Assembly: GCF_002878395.1 (NCBI RefSeq)
Contig: NC_061119.1
Location: 15,863,960-15,927,959 of the forward strand
Length of the DNA: 64,000 nucleotides
Direction: 5' to 3'
Source of the DNA: Capsicum annuum
Lineage: Eukaryota > Streptophyta > Magnoliopsida > Solanales > Solanaceae
Positions 20,426 through 31,286 of this stretch are shown here, one piece after another. A model generated the notes under the pieces. The model made no database searches and was not told the origin of the DNA. It saw nothing but the letters and a program-made list of their open reading frames with translations. The position numbers were made by a program, and so were the translations under genes. Each line of letters begins with the position of its first letter. The stretch's first letter is position 1.

Positions 20426-22573
20426 TGTCACACCTCCATTTTTTAACGTACTCCAAAAAAGATTTATTTTAAAGTTCAAAAGGGCTTTATTATTTAAGTG
20501 ACAAAAAATGAAAATTTATTTCGAAAAAGGGTTATTTATTCAGAGTCGCCACTTGGCATAATCTGGTGTGCCAAGTCACCTTTAGAAAATCCTTTTTGAA
20601 ACCATTTGACTCTTAAACTAGTTTGCGAATAGAGATTCCGGCTAAGGAATTCTGTTGACCGAGGAGAAGGTGTTAGGCACCCCTCGATCCCGCGATTCAA
20701 CCACGATTGCTTGGCAGAGCGTATCGGCTAAATTGATGTTACAAATGCATAAACCACACAAAAGCACGCAAAATAATCAAACAATAATAAAACAAAACAA
20801 AAATGTAAAGTCCAGTCCAATTATTACAACCCGAAATAAAAATACTGAAATAACCTACACTAGTCCTAAACTATGCTTTACCCGATGCCTCGGGCCTTGA
20901 TCACGAGCATCCTTTGCGTATAAAATTCTTCGGGGCATTCCCCGGTGATTAAATACAAAATACCTCGGGGCATTCCCCGGTCAAATGAATACACATTCCA
21001 AATACGATAAACAAAACATTCAACAAATATTCCAATCATTCCCACATTACACCAATCCTAAACTTACCTATCCGAGTTTACTGTTTGCCTACCCACTTGA
21101 CAACATACCGCATTCAACATCAATAATGTATCAAAAATATCATAATACTTACTTTTATCAATTTTTGATTCCCGTCCCCAAATTTGTTTCAACCAACATG
21201 ATTAAATAAGTCTCAATTAAATCAACCAATCAAACTACAGTAATTAAAAAAGCTCAAACACACAATCACAAAATAACGATCAAACTCAAACACGAATTAC
21301 ACGAATCAGTGACTTCACCACAGATAAAATGAGAAAGATAGAGTTGAAAAATTTGAACCTTAATTTTTATTTCAAATCAGATCGTTCGACTGAAGCTGCT
21401 TTACGGACTCAACGAATCTCGACTCTACAACTCGTTAGCCCATCGAATAGGATCAACTCATCCACAAAACGAAACCCCGATAAGTATCCGAAATTGAGAC
21501 TAAGAAAAAGAAGAAAAACCATAACCCGGAATAACGATTCAGTGGTCGGAACTAACGCTAGCCGGTGGGATTTGATTGAAAAATAAGAGGCACGAGCTTA
21601 GAACGTGATTTCAGATAGTAATAGAGCCGGTGGTACTATTTTTCATCAGATTTCATCAGAATAGTAGCCAAGCCATGGCTATTGACGTTTGAGCAGCGAT
21701 TCTGGTGGATCTCCGGCGATAACCCACCAGAGAAAATACCTCTTACCTTAATTTTGTTCTCATCTCAGCTTTTTTCTCTCACACATAATTTTCCCCTCTC
21801 TTGTCAATTTATCTCTCAAACCCATAATCGAATTGCAATAGGGTTACCGTTGGAAACTCACCAAAGCTCCGAATCAGTGTAGACTTGCTGGAACAGTGAT
21901 CAAAAAACAACTAAACGATCGGATTCCGGCTATATCTAATCCAGAAATTGAAGGAAAATAAAGAGATTTGGGCGATTACGAAATTGACTCGAATAACTGA
22001 CGTTGAAACTGAGTCCGACACTTAGGTCACCGGAAAAAGCTTGAACGAAAATTTGATTTCTCACCGCTTTCCCTATTCCTTCGTGGGATTCCGTCAAACG
22101 CCCTCCATTTTTCTTTTCTCCTTACTGAGTGTGTGTGTGCAAGTGTTTTCCAGCTAAAGAAAGTGCGTGTGTGTGGGTGAATCATTAGGTCTATGTTTTA
22201 ATGGTGTGAGGTTAAGAAGATGATGGAAATGGAAGAAGAAAAAAAATTTTGGGATCTGCTCTGTTTCTTGTTTTAGGTTACTGATCTTCTCCTTTTTTAC
22301 GTGAGAGTATGTGTGTATATATTGTGAGGTGGGTAGTGGTAAGGTAGGGTAGGGGGGGTCACGTGGGGTAGGGGGCAGGTGTGATGTATTTTATTTTGAT
22401 TGGGTAGGTTATTAGGATAAGATAGAATTAGTTAGGATAGGTTTTGGTAGGGATTTTTTTATATTTTTATTTTTATTTTATAAGGATATAATATCATGGG
22501 TGAGGGTACACGGTAGGATAAAAATAAAATGGGTAAAAACGACATCGGGGAGGGACGAAATTAGATGTCTACA
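20426..22573 (-). repeat. Ogre 3' LTR (left copy)
   Basis: 2,148 bp, from TGTCACACC to GTCTACA on the plus strand. It contains GGGGCATTCCCC hairpins around 20932-20982, a (GT)n run near 22130 and a CTTCTTC/AAGAAG-rich block. Short ORFs at 20655-20900 and 21329-21586 have counterparts in the other LTR but show no recognisable protein; they are treated as LTR sequence. Confidence 0.93.
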
Positions 22574-22578
22574 TCATG

Positions 22579-22587
22579 CCCCCTTTG
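22579..22587 (-). promoter_or_regulatory. Ogre polypurine tract
   Basis: The minus strand reads CAAAGGGGGCATGA immediately before the 3' LTR (TGTAGAC...). This is the plus-strand DNA primer in reverse transcription. Confidence 0.8.
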
Positions 22588-22917
22588 GATATAAACACGA
22601 AGTGTTTTCAGGCAAAGAAGTAGACAGCGAGACCAAATTTTGACCCGACCATTATTCAAAGAAAAGAAACAGAAGGAAGATGGACAATCGGGTCTTGACT
22701 TAAGACATCCTTCCTACCCAAATTATGAGAGAATCAAGTAACATTATTTCAGAGGATTGGAAGAGAAGGACTATACCGAGTTGGAGAGTCGAGTGAGGTT
22801 CCATCGAGGTTTTGGTCCGCGGCTCTGTTATTACATCAAAAATTAAAATTACAAGTTAAAACATAAATGAAATTACAAAAATCCTATCTATACAGCTTCT
22901 GTTAGTTCTTGACTAGA

Positions 22918-23172
22918 TTTTCATCACCCTATTCTTCAGGCGGGCTCCTGACTTGCAATTTCTTCCAATTTGTTGCTTGATTGTCAATTGATTCACTTTG
23001 TTGCTTGACTTTTCGTTTCTTCACCCTATTCTCCAGGCGGGCTCCTGACTTGTTATTTCATCACCCTGTTCTTCTGGTGGGTTCCTGACTTGCTATTTCA
23101 TCACCCTGTTCTTCAGGCGAGCTCCTGACTTGCTATTTCATCACCCTGTTCTTCAGGCAGACTCCTGAAACC
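22918..23172. repeat. Ogre minisatellite 1 (~40 bp units)
   Basis: About five units built on TCACCCTGTTCTTCAGGC, then GGGCTCCTGACTTGCTATT, the second interrupted by extra TTGCTTGATT sequence. The core TCAGG..GGG..TCCTGA is shared with the larger array next door. No coding sequence. Confidence 0.8.
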
Positions 23173-23247
23173 CAAAATTAAAACTAGAACAAAAATTATC
23201 TCAAACAAAACATTATAGTAAAGTAGTATTTTATTTTTGAAAGTGTT

Positions 23248-24158
23248 GTCCCATTTTCCAGGAGGGTCCTGAACATAAAGTAAAATCCTATTTTTCAGGA
23301 GGGTCCTAAACATAAAGTAAAAATCCCATTTTTCAGGAGGGTCTTGAAGATAAAGTAAAATCCCATTTTTCAGGAGGGTCCTGAACAGAAAGTAAAATCC
23401 TATTTTTCAGGAGGGTCCTGAACTGAAAGTAAATTTCCATTTTTTAGGAGGGTCCTGAACTAAAAGTAAATTCCCATTTTTCAGGAGGGTCCTGAACAGA
23501 AAGTAAAATCCCATTTTTTAGGAGGGTCCTGAACTGAAAGTAAATTTCTATTTTTCAGGAGGGTCCTGAACTGAAAGTAAATTCCCATTTTTCAGGAGGG
23601 TCTTGAACAGAAAGTAAAATCTCATTTTTCAGGAGGGTCCTGAACATAAAGTAAAATCCCATTTTTCAGGAAGGTCCTGAACAAAAGTAAAATCTCAATT
23701 TTTAGGAGGGTCCTGAGCAAGAGGTCCTGAGCAAGAGTAAAATCCTATTTTTCAGGAGGGTCCTGAGCATAAAGTAAAATCCCACTTTTCAAGAGGGTCC
23801 TGAACATAAAGTAAAATCCTATTTTTCAGGAGGGTCCTAAACAAAAGTAAAATCCCATTTTTCAGGAGGGTCCTGAGCAAAAGTAAAATTTCATTTTTCA
23901 GGAGGGTCCTAAACATAAAGTAAACTCCCATTTTTCAGGAGGGTCCTGAACAGAAAGTAAAATCCCATTTTTCAGGAGGGTCCTGAACAGAAAGTAAAAT
24001 CCCATTTGTCAGGAGGGTCCTGAACAACAAGTAAATTCCTATTTTTCAAGAAGGTCCTGAACAGCAAGTAAAATCCCATTTTTCAGGAGGGTCCTGAACA
24101 TAAAGTAAAATCCCATTTTTCAGGAGGGTCCTAAACATAAAGTAAAATCTCATTTTCC
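23248..24158. repeat. Ogre minisatellite 2 (~37-38 bp units, about 24 copies)
   Basis: A tandem array of units reading roughly TTTTTCAGGAGGGTCCTGA followed by ACAGAAAGTAAAATCCCA. Each unit holds the palindrome TCAGGA-GGG-TCCTGA. Units vary by point changes and by 1-2 bp. It lies between the integrase end and the 3' LTR of the minus-strand element, the place where Ogre elements are known to carry minisatellites. Confidence 0.95.
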
Positions 24159-24938
24159 AATGGAAACTTAATTAAGTGAAGCGAATTTGCCCCTATTTCA
24201 ACAAAGAAAATTCGTCAGTTAAAAACTTAATGGTGGCTTGCAACTCTTGGCTTCTCAGGTATCTGCCACAGCACTCGTTCCTTTCATCGTTCTTCCAAAT
24301 CGCTAACATCTGCCCTATCTTGCGGCATCATTGACCCGGACCCATAATGAGGGAAATGAGTTCTGACTCAAACAACGGGTTTCCATTTCACCATGCCCCT
24401 GGGGTGCACTTTTTTCCCAAATCTGAATTTTTCTACGAATCCAATAACCTGTCTGTTGATAGCCTTCCTTTGCTTCGTGTTGAATTACGATCATATTTCT
24501 TCCTGTTATGTTACTTGGCTTTTCCTCATATAATTGCAAAGACTGGTAGTAAATTTTAAAATCCTTTCTCACTTGTTTTGACATAGACTTGACTTAAAAT
24601 GTAAAGAAAATAACGGGGACTTTTATTTTTGATAAATGACATAAAAAGACAAAAAACATGAATAGGTAAATGAAAGGAAAGGGCAATGTCCCATATTCAA
24701 AAAGAAAACTTATCTGAATATGACAAACAAACTCCAATGAGTATAACATGTATTTTGGATTGAGCTGCCTGATCTTCCTATCCAAACTTTCCATTTGTTG
24801 TTGAGTTCATACCTTTGCTGCTGAGCCACTTCTTCAAATCCATTGGAATCATACATCACATTCGACTGACGACATCTTAAAAGACTTTCGCCAACAAATC
24901 TCTTTCTTCTCACTTTTCACTTTTCTCTTGAACTCTCT
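24159..24938. other. Ogre 3' non-coding tail
   Basis: No recognisable protein on either strand. Two overlapping ORFs (24315-24584 minus, 24347-24559 plus) oppose each other, are short and lack motifs, so I read them as fortuitous. Confidence 0.6.
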
Positions 24939-25198
24939 ATCGCCTTACGGTGCCCGTGAGGGTTTTCACCAATAAGCCTCTCTCATTTTTATTTCTCTCC
25001 ACTCACAATCGCCTTATGGTGCCTGCAAAAGTTTTCACCAATAAGACTCTCTCATTTTTATTTTCTCTCAACTCACCATCGCCTTATGGTGCCTGCAAAG
25101 GTTTTCACCAATAAAACTATCACATATTCATTTTCTCTTAACTCACCATCACCTTATGGTGCCTGCAAAGGTTTTCACCAATAAGACTCTCTCATTTT
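24939..25198. repeat. Ogre minisatellite 3 (four ~65 bp units)
   Basis: Four units beginning ATCGCCTTATGGTGCCTGCA and continuing GGTTTTCACCAATAAGACTC, then TCTCATTTTTATTTTCTC. Unit starts are near 24939, 25008, 25078 and 25148. It is unrelated to the 38 bp array. Confidence 0.9.
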
Positions 25199-25484
25199 TT
25201 GTATTTCTTTCCTGATTTCTTATGATAAGGGAGACAATCGGTACTTCATAATGTATCATCATGTCTATTGCTTGCTTAGCCTTAACATTATCAAAAATTA
25301 ATCTGAAGGACTTTCTTTGGTTGTAACTTGGCTTTTGGTTAAGGTTAGAAAAGGTGGTAAGAGGTTCAAACAATACTTGAAGTGGGGGTGGGACTTACAA
25401 CTTTTGAAATCGACTCAAACAACACATTAACTCATGGCCCAGTTTTGTTGAATGGGTGAATCTTAAATCTTTATTTGGTTGGAC

Positions 25485-25551
25485 CGAGCCCAAAATAGGG
25501 CAGCCTAGGTATATCACTCCCGAGAGAGGAGAATCAGGTCGCACGTAGTTC
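25485..25551 (-). repeat. Ogre dispersed stem-loop motif, copy 3 (after pol)
   Basis: The minus strand has GAACTACG, TGCG, ACCTGATTC, then a hairpin (CTCC, 7 nt, GGAG), then GATATACCTAGGC. It lies about 265 nt downstream of the pol stop. This is the most decayed of the three copies. Confidence 0.75.
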
Positions 25552-25814
25552 TATCAGCTTGTTCTTTGTTTTGATTTTTTTTTTGATTTTTTTTTAATTT
25601 TCAAACTCTTTCTTTTATTCTCATTTCCTCGACATTTATCTTTGACTCTATTTTGATTCCAAAAGAGGTATATGAAAGAAAAAATAAAACAAAGCTCAAA
25701 CGGGTAAACAATGGATGACACAATGTTTGGATAGAAGAATTAAATGCCTTCATCATATCAATCTTCAAAAATGTAAGTACAAAATATGCAATAAACTCAA
25801 CAAAGGATCAAATA

Positions 25815-27257
25815 TCATACATAGTATCTTTTGACCACATCAGCGTTGATAGCCATTTCTGCCATTTTGCCTTTAATATCTGTCAAATATAAGGCTCCGT
25901 TGGGTAACACTTTCTTCACAACGAAGGGACCTTGCCATTTAGGGGAGAACTTGCCTTTCGCTTCAACCTGGTGAGGACGGATACGTCTCAATACCAACTA
26001 ACCAACTTCAAAATTCCAGGGATGGACCTTTTTGTTATACGCTCCAGCCATCCTCCTCTGATACAACTGGCCATGAAACACAGACATTAGACTTTTTTCC
26101 TTAATCAAGCTCAAATATTCCAGTCGGGTTTTTACCCATTCATTATGATCAATCTCTGCTTCTACAATGACTCGAAGAGAGGGAATTTCAACTTCTGCAG
26201 GGATGACTGCTTCTGTCCCATACACTAATAAATATGGAGTTGCCCCTGTTGAAGTGCGAACAGTGGTGCGATAACCTGGCAATGCAAACGACAACTTTTC
26301 ATGCTACTGTCTAGACCCTTATACCATTTTTTGCAGTATCTTTTTTATGTTCTTATTGACGGCTTCTACAGCACCATTGGCCTTTGGGAGATATGGAGTA
26401 GAATTTCGATGTGCGATCTTAAACTGTTGACATACTTCTTGCATCAAATGACTATTGAGATTAGCAGCATTATCTGTAATGATCATTTTAGGAATTCCAA
26501 ATCTACAAATGATATTGGCATGAACAAAATCTAACACAGCTTTCTTTGTCACTGACTTGAAAGTTACTGCTTCTACCAACTTTGTGAAGTAGTCAATGGC
26601 TACCAAAATGAATCTATGCCCATTTGATGCCTTCGGCTTAAACGGTCCAATCACATCCACTCCCCAAGCCACGAACGATGCGGCCATTGTATGCAACTAG
26701 ACAGGAGGAAAACGTATCAGATCACCGTGTACCTGACATTGATAACACTTCCGAACAAATTCAATAGAATCCCTTTCCATAGTAAGCCAGTAATAACCTG
26801 CTCGAAGAATCTTCTTTGACAAGACATGACCGTTCATATGCGACGCGCATACTCCAGAGTGTACTTCAACCATGATTGCTGAGGTTTCTCTTGCATCTAC
26901 ACACCTTAAAAGTCCCAGATTTGGGGTCCTTTTATACAAGATTCCCCCACTTAAGAAAAATCCACTAGCCAAACGCCTAATAGTCCTCTTTTGATCATTA
27001 GTGGCATATGATGGGTATTCTCCTGATTGAATGTACCGCTTGATATCCAAGAACCAAGGTTCTCCATCAAGCTCTTCTTCAACCACATTATAGTAAGCAT
27101 ATTCATCTCGACTCTGTTTATGCACTGGATCGATGTAGGCTTTGTCAGGATATTGGAGCATTGAAGACAGAGTAGCTAAAGCATCAGTAATTTCACTACG
27201 AATCCTGGGAATATGCCTAAATTTTACTAACACAAACCGTTTACATAGCTCCTGCAA
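25815..27257 (-). pseudogene. Ogre integrase
   Basis: Four collinear pieces. The N-terminal piece (27257-26697) carries the zinc-binding motif as HSGVCASHMNGH and CYQC. The core (26696-26319) has WGVDVIGPFKPKASNGH, IDYFTKLVEA, IITDNAANLNSHLM and YLPKANGAVEAVNKNIKK, supplying D, D and E. The end pieces (26294-25998, 25997-25815) read GATPYLLVYGTEAVIPAEVEIP and RRIRPHQVEAKGKFSPKWQGPF. Single stops separate the pieces, so damage is modest. Integrase inserts the element cDNA. Confidence 0.93.
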
Positions 27258-29103
27258 GCACTGCTAATACGGGATGAGCTTCAAATATCGCGTCTCCCAA
27301 TCGCCTTGAATTTGATAGATGAGCAAATCCAAATCTCCCAACACCAATAATTCTTGGACTCCCATATCAACAGCTAACCTCAAACCAAGAATTCAGGCTT
27401 CATACTCTGCCATATTGTTAGTATAGTAGAATCAAAGTTGTGCTGTTACCAGGAAATATTGTCACGATTCAGAGATAAGAACCACACCTATTCCGACTCC
27501 TTTAATATTGACAGCTCCATCGAAGAACAACCTCCAACCTGGATCAGCATCTATAATGACTTCATCGAGACACAACACTTCTTCGTCAGGAAAATATGTC
27601 TTTAATGGCTCGTACTCTTCATCGATGGGATTCCCAGTAAGATGATCTGCCAAGGCTTGGGTTTTCATAGCTGTTCGAGTCACATATACAATGTCGAACT
27701 CGGTAAGCAATATTTGTCACTTTGCCAATCGACCTGTCGGCATAGGCTTTTGAAAGATATACTTCAAAGGATCCATGCAGGAGATGAGATAAGTAGTATA
27801 GGATGAGAGATAGTGCTTCAACTTTTGTGCTACCCAAGTTAAAGAATTGTCCATGACTGATAAATATAAGATCAAAGGCCTACCAGGATCCGGGGGTACC
27901 AGCACGGGCGGATTCGACAAATATCTTTTGATTCGATCGAACGCTTCCTGACATTCTTCAGTCTATTTTACCGTAGCACTCTTTTTCAGCAACTTGAATA
28001 TGGGCTCACAAGTGGTTATGAGTTGAGCAATAAACCTGCTAATATAGTTTTGTCTACAAATAAAACTCATCACCTCTGTTCTATTTTTGGGCAGGGGCAA
28101 ATCCTGAATGGCTTTGATTTTCGAGGGATCTAATTCAATTCCCCGACGGCTGACTACAAACCCCAACAGCTTTCCAGATGGAACTCCAAATACACATTTT
28201 GCTGGGTTGAGTGTGAGATTATACCTGCGAAGCCTTTCAAAGAACTTTGTTAAATCTTTAACATGATCGGCCTGACTTTTTTACTTAATAATCACATCAT
28301 CCACGTAGACCTCAATCTCCTTATGCATCATATCATAAAACATAGTGGTCATGGCTACCATGTATGTTGCTCCAGCATTCTTCAAACCGAACGGCATCAC
28401 TCGATAACAATAAGTTCCCTATGGCGTGATAAAATATGTCTTCTCCGCGTCTTCATCATCCATAATGATCTGGTGATATCGGCATAGCAATCTACAAAAG
28501 AGGCAACCTCATGTTTAGCATAGTTGTCTAATAAAATATGGATGTTGGGCAGTGTAAAATCATCTTTCAGATTGGCTCTGTTCAAATCACGGTAATCAAC
28601 ATACACTCAAATTTTGCCATCTTTCTTTGGCACGGGAATGACATTGGATAACCAAATGGGATAGAGAGCTACTCGAATTACTTTGGCTTCAAGTTGTTTC
28701 TTGATTTTCTCTTTAATTTTAATACTTACATCCATTTTAAACTCCTCAACTTCTGTTTGACAGGAGGGAATGCGGGATCAATTGGCAATTTGTAAGCCAC
28801 TAATTCAGTGCTTAAACCAGGCATATCATCATAAGACCATGCAAAAATATCCTTTTAATCCATTAATGCTTGAATCATTTCATCTTTTCATTGTGGAAAA
28901 ACATATACACTAATTTTAGTTTCCCTAACATCTTCTTGATCCCCTAGATTTATTGGGTCAATCTCATTCAAATTAGGATTCGGTTTGTCTTCAAACTGTT
29001 CCAACTCTTTGCTTATTTCTTCTAGTGCTTTTTCTTCATCATATTCCCCATCCTGCTTTATTACATCTTGATTAGTTTGGATTTTAAGGTCAGGCTGAAA
29101 ATT
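27258..29103 (-). pseudogene. Ogre reverse transcriptase and RNase H
   Basis: Lead-in at 29118-28888 (INLGDQEDVRETKISVYV). RT motifs: YVDYRDLNRANLKDDFTLPN (about 28600), then SFVDCYADI, the catalytic EVYVDDVII (about 28313-28287, both aspartates kept), KCVFGVPSGKLLGFVVSRRG (about 28190-28130) and LSNPPVLVPPDPGRPLILYL (about 27925). RNase H: DPGWRLFFDGAVNIKGVGIG (about 27545-27486), then NNMAEYEA. Frameshifts and stops split the region into pieces of 67-82 codons. Tat/Ogre elements are known for an archaeal-type RNase H; I cannot settle the type by eye. Confidence 0.9.
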
Positions 29104-29317
29104 CTGCATGCATGTCATGTTATTAGAATAGCATAAAGAGAACTGTGTTAAAAGAAAAACAAAATATTAGACACGAAACAAAAAGGACATTGTATTTCAT
29201 TAAATAAAAAGATAGAAGGGTTTAAACACAGATGCCAACATAACATAAACAAACTAAAATCCGAATTACAACCCTAAAATAGCTCGAATAAATAGACAGA
29301 AAAACAAAATAAACTAC
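29104..29317 (-). other. Candidate Ogre pol intron (214 bp)
   Basis: The minus strand has a donor TTTTG/GTAGTT at 29317 and, after a T-rich stretch, a possible branch site TTCTAAT and acceptor TGCATGCAG at 29104. The GT lies in the stop codon that closes the protease-linker frame. Ogre elements are known to splice an intron between protease and RT. With these exact sites the join is out of frame, so either an indel has intervened or another site is used. Confidence 0.45.
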
Positions 29318-30050
29318 CAAAACTCCCTCCCGGCGGGGAGAGGAGTGACTTCCCAATTATTGAGCCGGACAGCTGGACCTATGAATTGCACGTCTGCCAT
29401 ACTGGTACCTTCTCCTGCTTTGATCATATCAACTTCAATACAAAGGTTCTGGAAGTCATCAACCAATTTAACTTCAAATTCCACATGCTTCGTGACACCG
29501 CTCTTAACAAATAATTCACTGAGTAGTGGCATTGGGAGAGGGAGTGACTATATTTCCTTTTTCCTTCCCTTGTCTTTCTTCAGATCTTCAGCCGTAGGCT
29601 CAAATCCCAGACCAAACATGCCCACGTTCTCACTCAGACATATGGGATGAACTATACCATGCAGAGATGCTCCCAAACCCTTTCCTGGCTTAAATTCGTA
29701 TTTCCAAAGTTCACTCACCATTATGATAGAAGCAGAAGACAATTGCAGTCTCGGTATAGCCTGCCATTCAAGGATACGATTCACTTGTACTATATCAAAA
29801 ATTTGATAGAAGAATGTCTCCTCTACGTTATTTGTTTTAATAAGAGACAAGGGAGAATCTTCATAGGCTAACAAATCTCCTTAACCATGAATAAATACTT
29901 CTTCCTTGTCATGCTCAAACATAATCATTTGGTGCAGTGGAGATGCAACCGCCTTGGCCTTATGGATCCACGGCCTTCCCAACAACAGATTGTAAGAGGA
30001 GTCTACATTCAATACTTGAAACTCTATGGCGAACTGAACAGGCCCTATGG
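29318..30050 (-). pseudogene. Ogre protease end and pol linker
   Basis: Continues the 411-residue ORF past its stop at 30051. It reads SYNLLLGRPWIHKAKAVAS (around 29990), the conserved retropepsin end of this lineage. LSSASIIMVSELWKYEFKPG, then GLGASLHGIVHPI and an acidic tail follow, ending LPAGREFW at 29317. Stops at about 29883 and 29548. Plus-strand ORFs here are antisense shadows. Confidence 0.8.
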
Positions 30051-31286
30051 TCAATTTAGTTCTATTTCGCCAATGGAATTTGATTTTGCACCATCAAAAG
30101 CCCTAACACATACATTGTTGGGCCTGATCCTGTCAGCACCAATATTCAACTTTTGCAAAGTAGAAATAAGGCAGATATTTGCACCTGAACCTCCATCAAT
30201 CATAACATAAGTGATGTAGAAACCTTTACACTTCACTGTAATATAAAGTCCCCGGTTATGTCCTGTACCTTCAACAGGCAATTCATCATTAGAAAAGCTG
30301 ATCCGATTGTCCTCAAAGATTTTTCCAACCATTTTCTCAAGTTGGTTGATTGTAACCTCCCTTGGGACATATGCTTCACTTAACACCTTCAATAAAACAT
30401 CACGATGCTCCTTGGAGTGCAACAACAAAGATAAAAGGGAAATTTGAGCAGGGGTTTTCTTCAGCTGGTCTAATATTGAATACTCTGGCAATTTCATCTT
30501 TTTCAATTCTTCGACTTCCTCTTCAGTGATAGGCTTTTTGATAGATGACGGTCCACTCACCGTTGGCTTGGACTTTCTTAAGCTTTCAGGCACGAAACAT
30601 CTTCCTGACCTAGTCAAAACCCCTACCTCATCTACATCTACCACAACTTCTTTCCTTTGATAGGTCATCACAGTCCGCCCATAATTCCAGGGAACCTTTT
30701 TCATATCAACTATCGGAGGTTGGGTCACCAGTTTGAGGACAATAGGCGTTGCTAGTGCTCCTTTCATCGTCAAAATGGGCTGACTCAGAGCTCCTACCAC
30801 TGTCAGCTTAGGTTTAACCTGACTTGAATCAACATACCTTCTAGCGCCTTGTACTGTGATCAGTGGTTTCTTTGTGCTTTCTTGGGATTTATTTTCTCTC
30901 ACTCCTTCCTGGCTTAATGACATTGCTTTCAAAGACTCTGCTATATTCACCAATTTCTCCTCAATGGTCTGTATCTTGACAATAGGCTTATAACTCCTCG
31001 AAGACTCTTTCCCACCATATATCAATTCTAATATATTGGCTTCAACATGGGTTGGCAGCGGATTCTGGTTAATGTTTGGACCCTCTAGGGCCTGGACCAG
31101 CATCTGATTTATGTCAACTAAATCTTGGATAGCTCTCTTCAAATGCCAGCATTTCTCGATATCATAGCCTGGCATATCAGAACAATACGCACACCTTAAA
31201 GAATAATCGAGATTCCTTGGTGGTGGATTTGAAAGCCTTCCTTGAATTGGGCTCAAAACCTTCAACTTTCTCAACCTATCAAACAA
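30051..31286 (-). CDS. Ogre gag C-terminus and protease (411 aa open segment)
   Basis: The longest open frame in the window. Residues ~30-50 hold a degenerate zinc-knuckle, CAYCSDMPGYDIEKCWHLK. A long K/E/V/P-rich linker follows. The retropepsin begins near residue 345 (YITVKCKGFYITYVMIDGGS) and runs to the ORF end (NSIGEIELN). The active-site triplet is DGG where D-S/T-G would be usual; DGG is the regular form I associate with this lineage, so it may not be a defect. It is a fragment of a larger gag-pro frame: the methionine is internal and upstream coding continues in the 31290-32880 region. Confidence 0.8.
   Translation of the reverse strand: MFDRLRKLKVLSPIQGRLSNPPPRNLDYSLRCAYCSDMPGYDIEKCWHLKRAIQDLVDINQMLVQALEGPNINQNPLPTHVEANILELIYGGKESSRSYKPIVKIQTIEEKLVNIAESLKAMSLSQEGVRENKSQESTKKPLITVQGARRYVDSSQVKPKLTVVGALSQPILTMKGALATPIVLKLVTQPPIVDMKKVPWNYGRTVMTYQRKEVVVDVDEVGVLTRSGRCFVPESLRKSKPTVSGPSSIKKPITEEEVEELKKMKLPEYSILDQLKKTPAQISLLSLLLHSKEHRDVLLKVLSEAYVPREVTINQLEKMVGKIFEDNRISFSNDELPVEGTGHNRGLYITVKCKGFYITYVMIDGGSGANICLISTLQKLNIGADRIRPNNVCVRAFDGAKSNSIGEIELN

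Noticed and set aside
20655..21586. Small ORFs in the Ogre LTR, partly repeated in the other LTR
   Set aside because: They are repeated only because the LTR is repeated; no motif is seen and the frames are disrupted by substitutions between copies.
23248..24158. CRISPR-like regular repeat array
   Set aside because: The units are contiguous and the linkers are near-identical, so there are no unique spacers; it is a minisatellite inside an Ogre element in a plant genome.
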